Source: CBDAPU01 sp965198875
GTDB lineage: Bacteria; Pseudomonadota; Gammaproteobacteria; Eutrophobiales; Eutrophobiaceae
Direction: 5' to 3'
Length of the DNA stretch: 64,000 nucleotides
Assembly (NCBI GenBank): GCA_965198875.1
Contig: CBDAPU010000001.1
Coordinates: 1,240,001 to 1,304,000 of the forward strand
The translations under genes were made by a program, and so were the position numbers. Shown piece after piece: positions 1 to 7,978 of the stretch (position 1 is the first letter of the stretch; the number at the start of each line of letters is the position of its first letter). The notes beneath the pieces were generated by a model that saw only the letters and a list, made by a program, of their open reading frames with translations, was not told where the DNA came from and made no database searches.

Positions 1-7
1 GATAACC

Positions 8-340
8 TTAGGATTTTAAGTTGATGCGTGTGATCCCCGTGCCCAGTTTCACATAACCCCTGGCCTGCAAGACCTGGATCAGCGGGTTGATGTCTGATGT
101 CTTTGCATAGGCGCTCAGGGGCGAGCGGATCCGCCATTGTTTTCCTTGCCGGGCAAAATGAACAGGCTCTCGACCCGCCCGCATCATGCTAATAGCGGTG
201 ATGATGTCCGGATCAATATCGGAGGTGTTGTCCGGCCCCGTGTCCGCTTTGTTTGCTGTTGTTGATGTGAGTAGCAGATGGGTGATAAGGGAGAGAGCAA
301 CAGCGAGCAAGATAACATTAAGCATATATCTTCCGTGCAT
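8..340 (-). CDS. DUF4340-like membrane-anchored protein, apparently truncated
   Basis: The fourth gene of the ABC export operon encodes about 110 residues from the ATG at 340. It has one N-terminal hydrophobic segment (VILLAVALSLI region), then a short domain with an arginine and a W-R-I/R-S-P pattern (GKQWRIRSPLSAYAKTSDI). This resembles the start of DUF4340 proteins, which commonly follow a GldG-like gene. Those proteins are usually around 300 residues, so this copy ends early, at the stop at 8-10. A frameshift near the window edge or a real truncation could explain this; the sequence before base 1 is needed to tell. The family assignment is from memory of the pattern and is moderate. Confidence 0.5.
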   Translation of the reverse strand: MHGRYMLNVILLAVALSLITHLLLTSTTANKADTGPDNTSDIDPDIITAISMMRAGREPVHFARQGKQWRIRSPLSAYAKTSDINPLIQVLQARGYVKLGTGITRINLKS

Positions 341-344
341 GGCG

Positions 345-1712
345 CTAAAGCCTTCTTCTGCGCCACCAGATCCTCGCACCGATGGCAAACAGCAGGGCGG
401 GCAAGAGGACCAGGTAGAAGATCCCGATGCCCCCCATCAGGGCGCCTTCCATATTTAACCCGGGATCGGTAGCCAGCCTTGCAGGAATGGCGATAAAGTC
501 ATCATCACCGCTTAACCAGGTTAGCAGGCGCATGGCGAGCTCAAGGTTGCCGCTGTTGTGGATATACTTATTTGACAGGAAATCGCCATCGCCAATGACG
601 ACAACACGCTGATTTATGGATCTCTCCCCATTCATTAGATGGTTCTCAAGCCGTCTTTCAAGGCTAACGCCGATTGTCAAGGGGCCTCGCCGATCAGCGC
701 CTTCATTGAACTTAACCTCCCCGTTCAAGCCCCCGGTCTCAAGCCAGGTTAAATCTCCCGTGGTCAACAGGGTTTTCGCCAACCAGTTTGATTGTTGGGC
801 TATTTCAATCATGGCCGTTTGCGGAAAATAGGTGATATAGCTGAAGTCCTCGGTTATGGGGTGTTGTTGATAGCGCCTTTGGGTGAGCACGGCGATGGTC
901 TGGCTATTGATCCCGGGCAAGCGTGCGGATGTATCTATCACCGTGCCGTCAGGGAAGCGGATAGCCAGATAATCGGCCAGTGCGTGAAGCCCGGAATGCT
1001 CACCGGGTTCACGTAGCCATAACAGGTTGCCGCCGCGCTCTAGATACGCCAGTAGCCGTGTTATCTCCACGGCGCTCAGCGGAACCCGGGGGCTGGCGAT
1101 CACCAGCACAGCGGTATTGTCGGGAATGACCGGTGTATCTACCAGGTTCACGGGCTGTGTTCTTATTCCCCGGCCCGCTAATTGCTGAGCCCATTCATTC
1201 ATATCGTATGGGCTCTTGCCTAAAGGGTCCCGCTCACCATGACCCTCTAAAGTAGCGACCCAGCGCTCAGCGCCTTTTATTAGCCGTTGTATGGCATTGG
1301 TAAACGCCTGCTCGCTGTCGGTGTACACATGCTCGCTGCGCCCCTGATAACGCAATACGAGCTCACCGTCCACCTTGACTCCTAAATTACGCGCCTCTTT
1401 CGGTATGCGGGCGGGATCAACAAAACGCAGGGTGATATCCGGCCTTGCCCGTTGGTATCGACCCACAAACCTTTCAATCAGTCGCCGCAATGCGGGTTTT
1501 TTATCGCTGGCATAGGCGGTAACCATCAGCGGCTCGGTTAATTTGCTCACCACGGCGATGCTGGCTTCGGACAAACTGTGCCTGCCCGTTTTTGTCCAGT
1601 CAGATTGAAGCACAAATGTCGTGCTTAGCCAGGCAAGCACAGGGGCGAGAACCAACAACAAAAACACGGTGATAACACTATTGAACTTAAGTTGGGTTTG
1701 AAGGTTGAACAT
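345..1712 (-). CDS. GldG-like ABC transporter auxiliary protein
   Basis: This 455-residue protein has a hydrophobic N-terminal segment (about residues 12-33), a long extracytoplasmic region and a C-terminal membrane helix followed by a run of arginines. The layout and motifs (ATLEGHGERDP, VLVIASPRVPLS, GGNLLWLREPG) are those of the GldG/ABC_transp_aux family, which accompanies an ABC-2 permease and ATPase. The family was first linked to gliding motility but is widespread in non-gliding bacteria, where its substrate is unknown. It starts 2 bp after the permease stop, so it is co-translated. It probably serves as the periplasmic partner of the exporter. Confidence 0.85.
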   Translation of the reverse strand: MFNLQTQLKFNSVITVFLLLVLAPVLAWLSTTFVLQSDWTKTGRHSLSEASIAVVSKLTEPLMVTAYASDKKPALRRLIERFVGRYQRARPDITLRFVDPARIPKEARNLGVKVDGELVLRYQGRSEHVYTDSEQAFTNAIQRLIKGAERWVATLEGHGERDPLGKSPYDMNEWAQQLAGRGIRTQPVNLVDTPVIPDNTAVLVIASPRVPLSAVEITRLLAYLERGGNLLWLREPGEHSGLHALADYLAIRFPDGTVIDTSARLPGINSQTIAVLTQRRYQQHPITEDFSYITYFPQTAMIEIAQQSNWLAKTLLTTGDLTWLETGGLNGEVKFNEGADRRGPLTIGVSLERRLENHLMNGERSINQRVVVIGDGDFLSNKYIHNSGNLELAMRLLTWLSGDDDFIAIPARLATDPGLNMEGALMGGIGIFYLVLLPALLFAIGARIWWRRRRL

Positions 1713-1714
1713 GG

Positions 1715-2461
1715 CTAAGCGTACAGGCGCCTGGCGTCAAGACGCCAGATGGTCAGGCTGATAGACAGCACAATCACCAACAAAAAGTAGATCACATCAA
1801 CCGAGCTGACTATGCCCTCCAGCAGGTTGTTAAAATGTCTGGCCATGGACAGGTACACCAGAACCTGGGCGATGGCGTTGTTGCCCACAAGCCCTGCAAT
1901 ATGTATCATCCACAGCAGAACCAGGACGCCGAGGGTGGTGATGGCGGCAATGGCCGGGTGGCGGGTCAAGCTGGAGATCAAAAGGCCAATGGCGGCGGCG
2001 GCGGCGGCCAGAAGTGATATGCCGATCAGCCCCGAGAGCAACAGCCCCCCGTCAAAGTCCGTGCCCATGCTCAGACTTAACGGCATGGAAATTAACATGC
2101 CGATGAGAATGAAATAAAAACACAACAGGCCCAGATATTTACCCAACACAATCTCCGGGATGGATACGGGCGATGAAAATAACAGGTTAATCGTCCCGCT
2201 ACGGAACTCCTCGCTGAAGATCCGCATGCTGAGCAAGGGGGAGAGCATGATCATCACATCGCCCATGATACGTAACAGGCCAATGCTAATGAATTGGGTG
2301 ACGCCATATCGGGCTTGCACTGCCCCGGATTGCATGAACTGATGTATCAACAAAAAAAACAACATCGCCATGAGAAGTTGCACCACGGCCAGACACAGCC
2401 AGGCAAGGGGCGATTTAAATAGGCGCTGCAATTCCAGCATGGCGATAGGGTAGATTTTCAT
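1715..2461 (-). CDS. ABC-2 type transporter permease
   Basis: This 248-residue polytopic membrane protein has about six hydrophobic segments. It contains the F-S-E-E-F-R-S-G-T-I-N-L-L segment typical of ABC-2 permeases (residues about 82-96), which contacts the ATPase. It lies between the ATPase gene (4 bp upstream) and the GldG-like gene (2 bp downstream), so the three form one translational unit. The likely role is the membrane channel of an exporter of unknown substrate. Some annotations of such permeases read heme exporter or GldF; the neighbouring GldG-like gene favours the latter type. Confidence 0.87.
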   Translation of the reverse strand: MKIYPIAMLELQRLFKSPLAWLCLAVVQLLMAMLFFLLIHQFMQSGAVQARYGVTQFISIGLLRIMGDVMIMLSPLLSMRIFSEEFRSGTINLLFSSPVSIPEIVLGKYLGLLCFYFILIGMLISMPLSLSMGTDFDGGLLLSGLIGISLLAAAAAAIGLLISSLTRHPAIAAITTLGVLVLLWMIHIAGLVGNNAIAQVLVYLSMARHFNNLLEGIVSSVDVIYFLLVIVLSISLTIWRLDARRLYA

Positions 2462-2465
2462 GTTG

Positions 2466-3392
2466 TTATTCGCCCCGGGTTAATTGCATGAAGACCTGCT
2501 CCAGGGGCTCTGCCTGCGGGATGAGCTCATATAACCCCCAGCGCCTGTCAGCCGATATTTGCGCCAATGCCGTCGGCACATCTTTTTCGGCATGGTATTT
2601 GATCATAAATCGCTCTCCATCCAGGGGCTCTGCCTGAACGATCCCGTCAATGGCATGGATCTCTTCAACAACGGGCGGTTCTCGAAGGGCAACGATGACG
2701 GCCCTTAAACCCGTACTCTCAGCTAACGCATCTATTTCGGCGTCCAGCACCAGGCGTCCCTGGTTGATGATCAGCACACGGCTACACATGTTTTGCACTT
2801 CCGAGAGCACATGGGTTGATAAAATGACCCCGTGATCGTTGCCCAGCTCAGAGATCAGTCGACGAATTTCCACGATTTGGTTTGGGTCCAGGCCAACGGT
2901 AGGCTCATCGAAGATGATCATGTCAGGGGCGTGGATGATCGCCTGGGCGATACCCACCCGCTGTCTGTAACCTTTGGATAGGTGATCTATCAAGCGGTTT
3001 TTTACCGCCGAGAGCCCGCAACGGGCCATGCTGTTTGCAACCGATGTGGATAATGCCGTTTTGGGAACGTTCTTTATTTTGCCGCAATAGTTCAAATACT
3101 CAGCGACGGTGAGATCGGGAAACAGCGGGGGTTGCTCAGGCAAATAACCCAGGCGGGACTTGGCCTGCCTGGGGTTTAACAGGACGTCATTGCCGGCAAC
3201 GGTTATCTGCCCGCTGGATAATGGCAAGATCCCGCATATCATCTGCATGGTCGTGGTTTTCCCTGCCCCGTTAGGGCCGAGAAGACCCAGCACCTCACCC
3301 CGACAGACCGAAAAACTTAAACCATCTACAGCGCAAACATCACCATAGTAGCGGGATACATTCTCGAGCACGATGAGGGGTTCCCGGCTCAT
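2466..3392 (-). CDS. ABC transporter ATP-binding protein (GldA-like)
   Basis: This 308-residue cytoplasmic ATPase has a Walker A motif GPNGAGKT (39-46), an ABC signature region LSKGYRQRVGIAQ, a Walker B region IIFDEPTVGLDP, and an H-loop in LSTHVLSE. About 90 C-terminal residues form the accessory domain found in gliding-type and drug-export ATPases. It is the first gene of the operon and powers the permease encoded directly downstream. The start at 3392 gives the normal family length. The substrate cannot be read from sequence. Confidence 0.9.
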   Translation of the reverse strand: MSREPLIVLENVSRYYGDVCAVDGLSFSVCRGEVLGLLGPNGAGKTTTMQMICGILPLSSGQITVAGNDVLLNPRQAKSRLGYLPEQPPLFPDLTVAEYLNYCGKIKNVPKTALSTSVANSMARCGLSAVKNRLIDHLSKGYRQRVGIAQAIIHAPDMIIFDEPTVGLDPNQIVEIRRLISELGNDHGVILSTHVLSEVQNMCSRVLIINQGRLVLDAEIDALAESTGLRAVIVALREPPVVEEIHAIDGIVQAEPLDGERFMIKYHAEKDVPTALAQISADRRWGLYELIPQAEPLEQVFMQLTRGE

Positions 3393-3807
3393 GGATCAGG
3401 CCCGTTGAAAACGTCCGATCACATGGAATGGGCCCTGATGGCGCAGTTGGCCGTTTAATTGTTTAGACGGGGTGAGATGATACACAGATCAAATTATACC
3501 ACTGAGTAAAGGCCGGGGCGTATCGCCAGCCATCCATGCCTTATCGAGCAGCGCAGGTCGGCGGGCACCCTTAACCCTGTCTGGTTATGGCGCCTGCGCT
3601 TGCGCCAGATTGCGAGCGCCCACCCCGCCGCTTACCATAATGACCTGACGACACCCACCTGCAGGCCGATCTCGCATTCGCTTTCCCCGGCCTCCTCCAA
3701 GAGATGGTTGTCGCCAGATGAACATGGCATTGATTGTTAGCGGAGATAATTAGACCACCTCCCCGCTTTAATAGTAAGATCGGGCGTTTCAAATAACGGA
3801 TAAGTCT
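3393..3807. other. Intergenic region, divergent promoters expected
   Basis: This 415-bp gap lies between two divergently transcribed units, the ABC operon to the left and the desaturase gene to the right. It must carry both promoters. No convincing RNA gene, repeat or conserved open frame was seen; the short open frames here do not resemble proteins I know. Confidence 0.5.
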
Positions 3808-4971
3808 ATGTTCAACCACCTGCCTGTTTGGGCATACGTTTTCATCACCCTGTCGCTCACCCAGATCACCATCGCCGCCGTTACCATCTATCTGCACCGG
3901 CACCAGTCCCACAGGGCGCTGGATCTGCACCCCCTCGCCAGTCATTTTTTTCGTTTCTGGTTATGGCTTACCACCGGCATGATTACCCGGCAATGGGTAG
4001 CCATACACCGAAAACACCATGCCTGGGTGGAGACGGATAAGGACCCACATAGCCCGCAACAAAGGGGAATAGTCGAAGTCCTGCTGGAAGGGGCGGAATT
4101 ATATCGGGCGGAAGCTGAAAATTCGCAAACCTTAATAAAGTACGGCCACGAAACCCCGGATGACTGGATTGAGAAAAACCTCTACAGCAGATCTCCCATG
4201 GCGGGTATAGGTCTGATGTTCGTTCTTGATGTTGTGTTGTTCGGTGCGGCTGGCATAACGATATGGGCGGTACAAATGGCATGGATCCCCTTCTTTGCCG
4301 CCGGGATCATCAATGGTGTGGGGCACTGGTGGGGCTATCGAAATTATGAATCCGCCGACGCCTCCAGGAACATCATTCCCTTTGGCCTGATGATTGGGGG
4401 CGAGGAGTTGCACAATAATCACCATGCTTTTGTAAGCTCGGCGCGGTTTTCATGCAAATGGTATGAGATAGATCTGGGTTGGTATTACATCCGTTGCCTG
4501 CAAATGGTTAAGCTCGCCAGGGTGAAAAAAGTTGCGCCACGCCCGCTCATCAATCGGCAAAAAGATCAGATTGATCTGGACACGGTGCAGGCGGTCGTCA
4601 GTAACCGGCTACACGTTATGTCTCACTATGCACGAGATGTATTAACCCGTGTTTATAACGAGGAGAGGTTAAAAGCGAACAGGCAGGCAAAAGCGTTGTT
4701 GCAGCGCGGGCGCTGGTGTCTGGTGCGGCATGAGTTTATTCTCGACAACAGGGCGAAGCAACGCTTACAGGAGATGCTGGCCGGCAATGAGCGCCTTAAA
4801 ATCGTGTATGAATATAAGCAACGCTTACAGGCATTATGGCAAGAGAAAACAGCCACCCAGGAGTCTCTGAAAAAGGCATTGCAGCAGTGGTGTCAACAAG
4901 CCGAACAAACCGGTGTTGAGGCGTTAGAAGAGTTCGCCATGGTGTTGCGGGGTTATACCTTGCCTGTTTAA
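3808..4971 (+). CDS. Membrane fatty acid (acyl-CoA/acyl-lipid) desaturase with charged C-terminal tail
   Basis: This 387-residue protein has the three histidine clusters that bind the di-iron centre of membrane desaturases: HRHQSH (30-35), HRKHH (67-71) and HNNHH (202-206). Hydrophobic segments separate the clusters. It probably introduces a cis double bond into membrane fatty acids (delta-9 type). About 125 extra residues follow the catalytic domain. They are highly charged and helical, with a pattern (RLQALWQEKTA, WCQQAEQTGVEALEEFA) recalling the C-terminal end of ISL3-type transposases. I recall similar tails on desaturases of other gammaproteobacteria, so the tail is probably normal for this subfamily. 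The gene stands alone. Confidence 0.88.
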   Translation: MFNHLPVWAYVFITLSLTQITIAAVTIYLHRHQSHRALDLHPLASHFFRFWLWLTTGMITRQWVAIHRKHHAWVETDKDPHSPQQRGIVEVLLEGAELYRAEAENSQTLIKYGHETPDDWIEKNLYSRSPMAGIGLMFVLDVVLFGAAGITIWAVQMAWIPFFAAGIINGVGHWWGYRNYESADASRNIIPFGLMIGGEELHNNHHAFVSSARFSCKWYEIDLGWYYIRCLQMVKLARVKKVAPRPLINRQKDQIDLDTVQAVVSNRLHVMSHYARDVLTRVYNEERLKANRQAKALLQRGRWCLVRHEFILDNRAKQRLQEMLAGNERLKIVYEYKQRLQALWQEKTATQESLKKALQQWCQQAEQTGVEALEEFAMVLRGYTLPV

Positions 4972-4989
4972 CAGGCGACGCGATTGACG

Positions 4990-5157
4990 CTATTTGATTT
5001 TTCCTTCTTTGTAGATCACATGCTTGCGTACGACCGGGTCATACTTCTTGATCTCCATTTTCTCAGGCGTGTTGCGTTTATTTTTGGTGGTCGTATAAAA
5101 ATGCCCGGTGCCTGCCGATGAGGTTAGACGAATTTTCTCACGAGCGCTGTTAGCCAT
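4990..5157 (-). CDS. rpmG: 50S ribosomal protein L33
   Basis: This 55-residue basic protein begins MANSAREKIRLTSSAGTGHF and contains KNKRNTPEKMEIKKYDP, the classic L33 sequence. It lies 8 bp downstream of rpmB on the same strand, the usual bacterial rpmB-rpmG pair. It is a component of the large ribosomal subunit. This copy has no CxxC zinc motif, so it is the zinc-independent form. Length and start match the family exactly. Confidence 0.97.
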   Translation of the reverse strand: MANSAREKIRLTSSAGTGHFYTTTKNKRNTPEKMEIKKYDPVVRKHVIYKEGKIK

Positions 5158-5165
5158 TGCCGTGT

Positions 5166-5402
5166 CTATATTTTGACGCCGCGTGCGCGTATATCGGACA
5201 ACACCCGGTCGATCCCCCGTTTATCAATAATGCGCAGCCCCTTAATGCTGACGCGCAACCTCACCCAACGGTCTTCGCTTTCCACCCAAAACCGGCGATC
5301 ATGCAAATTTGGCAGGAAACGACGCTTCGTCTTGTTGTTCGCATGGGAGACGTGATGTCCCGACAGGGGTTTTTTCCCGGTTACCTGGCAAATGCGCGAC
5401 AT
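5166..5402 (-). CDS. rpmB: 50S ribosomal protein L28
   Basis: This 78-residue protein begins MSRICQVTGKKPLSGHHVSH, the conserved L28 start, followed by NKTKRRFLPNLHDRRFW. An upstream in-frame ATG two codons earlier is possible, but the chosen start gives the usual family length. It is a large-subunit ribosomal protein, the first gene of the rpmB-rpmG pair, and is divergent from coaBC. Its promoter should lie in the roughly 220 bp up to coaBC. Confidence 0.97.
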   Translation of the reverse strand: MSRICQVTGKKPLSGHHVSHANNKTKRRFLPNLHDRRFWVESEDRWVRLRVSIKGLRIIDKRGIDRVLSDIRARGVKI

Positions 5403-5623
5403 CTTCAAGTTCTCTCAAATCACACAAAGGAGCGCGATTGTACATGGATCGCTCAAGCTATTCAAGCCTTTGCATGACCCCGCCGCCCTGTTTGTCGTCC
5501 GATCTAACACCGGTATGCCCGGCAGGGACGGGGTTAATGTACTGATCCTTTGCTCTGCAATCCCTGCGGGGGGATTGTGGGCAAAAATAACGCTGGACGT
5601 TCAACATAGGGTACACTGGCGAT

Positions 5624-6838
5624 ATGCAACCGCTTACCAACAAATGTGTTTTGCTGGGGATAACCGGAGGTATCGCCGCCTATAAAAGCGCTGAATTGAC
5701 CCGATGTCTGCGTGATCAAGGGGCTGCTGTCCGAGTGGTGATGACCCGGGCGGCGACCGAGTTTATCACGCCCCTGACCTTGCAGGCATTGTCGGGGCGT
5801 CCAGTGCATACGGATTTACTGGATCATCACGCCGAGGCCGCTATGGGGCACATAGAGCTGGCCCGCTGGGCGGATGTGATTGTGGTTGCCCCGGCCACGG
5901 CAAATTTTATCGCCCGTCTGGCCAATGGCATGGCCGATGATTTATTGACCACCTTATGCCTGGCGTCGGCCTCCCCTGTGCTGGTAGCGCCCGCCATGAA
6001 TCAGCAGATGTGGACAAATCAGGCGACACAGATGAATGTTGCACATCTCAGGGAAAGAGGCGTTGCATTGCTGGGACCGACAAGCGGTGAGCAGGCCTGT
6101 GGTGAGGTGGGGCCGGGCAGGATGCTGGAGCCACAGGCGATCATGGCGGCGATCATCTCCGTATTCAGAACGAACCACCTTGCCGGCGCCGGTGTGCTGA
6201 TCACGGCCGGGCCTACACGGGAGTTGATCGATCCCGTGCGTTATATCAGTAACCGCAGCTCAGGGAAAATGGGTTATGCTGTTGCACAGGCGGCAATGGA
6301 GGCCGGCGCAAAGGTTACCCTGGTTTCCGGCCCGGTGACATTGACCGCCCCTGGGCGGATGGATGTGATAGAGGTGATCTCGGCGGAGCAGATGCGAGAG
6401 GCGGTGCTTGGCCATGTTCTTAATGCCGATATATTCATTTCAGCGGCGGCGGTTGCCGATTATAGATGTGTGCAAGTGGCCAAACAAAAGATAAAAAAAC
6501 GCGATGCCGACATCAGCCTTCGCCTTAAAAGAACGCCGGACATTCTCTCGGAAGTGAGCGCACTTGAAGCGCCCCCGTTTACGGTGGGGTTTGCAGCGGA
6601 GACAGAGAAGCTGACAGCCCGTGCCAGGCAAAAATTAAAAAAGAAAAAGCTGGATATGATAGCGGCAAATCAGGTGGGTGAGGGCTTGGGTTTTGAAAGT
6701 GATATGAATGCGCTTGCCGTTTACTGGTCTGGTGGTTCTGAGTTTCTAGGCGCCGCACCCAAACAAAAACTGGCGAGAGAACTCATTGATCTGATCGCCG
6801 AGCGGTATGATAAGACATCTTCTTCACAACCACATTGA
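5624..6838 (+). CDS. coaBC: Bifunctional phosphopantothenoylcysteine decarboxylase / phosphopantothenate-cysteine ligase
   Basis: This 404-residue two-domain enzyme makes 4'-phosphopantetheine for coenzyme A. The N-terminal CoaC flavoprotein half carries GITGGIAAYKSAEL (about 12-25), a conserved histidine in HIELARWAD, and the substrate-binding PAMNQQMW segment. The C-terminal CoaB half carries the ITAGPTRELIDPVRYISN motif and a KIKKRDADISL segment followed by TPDIL, which mark the ligase. The coaBC-algC-argB order is familiar from pseudomonads and relatives, but dut, often found between coaBC and algC, is absent here. Confidence 0.96.
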   Translation: MQPLTNKCVLLGITGGIAAYKSAELTRCLRDQGAAVRVVMTRAATEFITPLTLQALSGRPVHTDLLDHHAEAAMGHIELARWADVIVVAPATANFIARLANGMADDLLTTLCLASASPVLVAPAMNQQMWTNQATQMNVAHLRERGVALLGPTSGEQACGEVGPGRMLEPQAIMAAIISVFRTNHLAGAGVLITAGPTRELIDPVRYISNRSSGKMGYAVAQAAMEAGAKVTLVSGPVTLTAPGRMDVIEVISAEQMREAVLGHVLNADIFISAAAVADYRCVQVAKQKIKKRDADISLRLKRTPDILSEVSALEAPPFTVGFAAETEKLTARARQKLKKKKLDMIAANQVGEGLGFESDMNALAVYWSGGSEFLGAAPKQKLARELIDLIAERYDKTSSSQPH

Positions 6839-6871
6839 TGGGTTTGTGAATGTGAGCGGAGCTAAGTCAAA

Positions 6872-7978
6872 ATGGTGCAAGCCCCTGTAAGCGGCCGCAG
6901 GATCAGCCGTAGAACCACCCGCAATATCGTTGTCGGCGGTGTTGTTTTCCTTGCCGTGGTAGCGGTGTTGGCGGGCGGCTGGTTCTTATATGGCTCAATG
7001 GAGAAGGCTGGCGGGCAACAGGCAAACGAGGCATTAGAGCAAAAGGCAAAACAAATAGCCGCCGAGTTGGGTAATATAATCTCGGTGATCCCCGAGCAAC
7101 TGAAATCCCTATCGAAGGAGGCCGCCATCATCACCCTTTTTCAGTCGGCGGATAAAGACAGTCTTGGGGGCGAAGCGCAAAACCGGCTATCTGAGTTTGA
7201 AGCAGGATTGAAACTACGGTTTTTCCTGCCCGGTGAATACCAGCGAGATAGCGCCGCTGTCCCCCCTTTGGGTTTCAGATCAATAAAGCTACTCGAACAA
7301 GCCGAGCAAAACGATAGCCCGATCAGCATGGAAGTGCATTTTTATGATAGCCCGCAACAACACATTGTCGCCATAGAGCCGGTCTTGAACAGGGCTGGAG
7401 AGTTGATTGGATTGATGCATTTAAGTCTTGATACTAACATCGCCGAGCAGTTACTTGCTGGCGTTAAGACGACAGATGCGTACATAGAAGTACAACAGAC
7501 CGGCGTTGGCAAAAAACTGGTGTTGGCGAGGGCCGGTGTTAAACCCCCTCAACAGGCGGTAAAGGTCACCAAGGCCATCAATGGGACACGTTGGCGAGTC
7601 GCTTACTGGCAGGCTGGGGGCACGGCCGGTTCCTCCGATGAGGGTGGATTTTTATTGCCGGCCATCATCACCACGGCTCTCTTCATGCTCGCTGGCGGTA
7701 TCGGCTTCTACTTCATGGGAGGCCGACCGAAAGCCAACCCGGATGAGAGAACGCCTTCGCCGACCGTCTACGGCGGGGCGGTATTAGCCATCATGGAGGG
7801 CGCCCACCCGGGCATGGAAAAACGGGTTCCGGGTTTGCCGACACTCGCCGCCGGGGCGCCCATAAAAACCACTTTCCCTGAACGGGCGGTGGGCGATGAT
7901 GTTACCAGGATTGGCCGCCGGGATGATGTGCAAACAGGGCCCGCCGATAAACCCGCAGGCGACCTGGGCAAAAGCTGA
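6872..7978 (+). CDS. Membrane-anchored protein with periplasmic domain, paired with AlgC
   Basis: This 368-residue protein has a basic N-terminus, a membrane helix (about 23-45), a periplasmic region of roughly 200 residues, a second helix (about 251-275) and a low-complexity cytoplasmic tail. Its stop overlaps the algC start (TGATG at 7976-7980), so the two are translationally coupled. Many gammaproteobacteria have a large phosphomannomutase whose N-terminal part is such a two-helix, extracytoplasmic sensor-like module. This gene looks like that module encoded separately. I recognise no enzymatic motif. The role is inferred as membrane localisation or sensing for AlgC. Confidence 0.6.
   Translation: MVQAPVSGRRISRRTTRNIVVGGVVFLAVVAVLAGGWFLYGSMEKAGGQQANEALEQKAKQIAAELGNIISVIPEQLKSLSKEAAIITLFQSADKDSLGGEAQNRLSEFEAGLKLRFFLPGEYQRDSAAVPPLGFRSIKLLEQAEQNDSPISMEVHFYDSPQQHIVAIEPVLNRAGELIGLMHLSLDTNIAEQLLAGVKTTDAYIEVQQTGVGKKLVLARAGVKPPQQAVKVTKAINGTRWRVAYWQAGGTAGSSDEGGFLLPAIITTALFMLAGGIGFYFMGGRPKANPDERTPSPTVYGGAVLAIMEGAHPGMEKRVPGLPTLAAGAPIKTTFPERAVGDDVTRIGRRDDVQTGPADKPAGDLGKS

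Noticed and set aside
3571..3945. 124-codon minus-strand open frame spanning the desaturase start
   Set aside because: It overlaps the desaturase N-terminus antisense, lacks any family resemblance and has an irregular glycine/arginine-rich composition typical of chance frames.
6827..6852. Imperfect hairpin at the end of coaBC
   Set aside because: The two arms nearly match but there is no T run after them, and the downstream gene is close, so terminator function is not supported.
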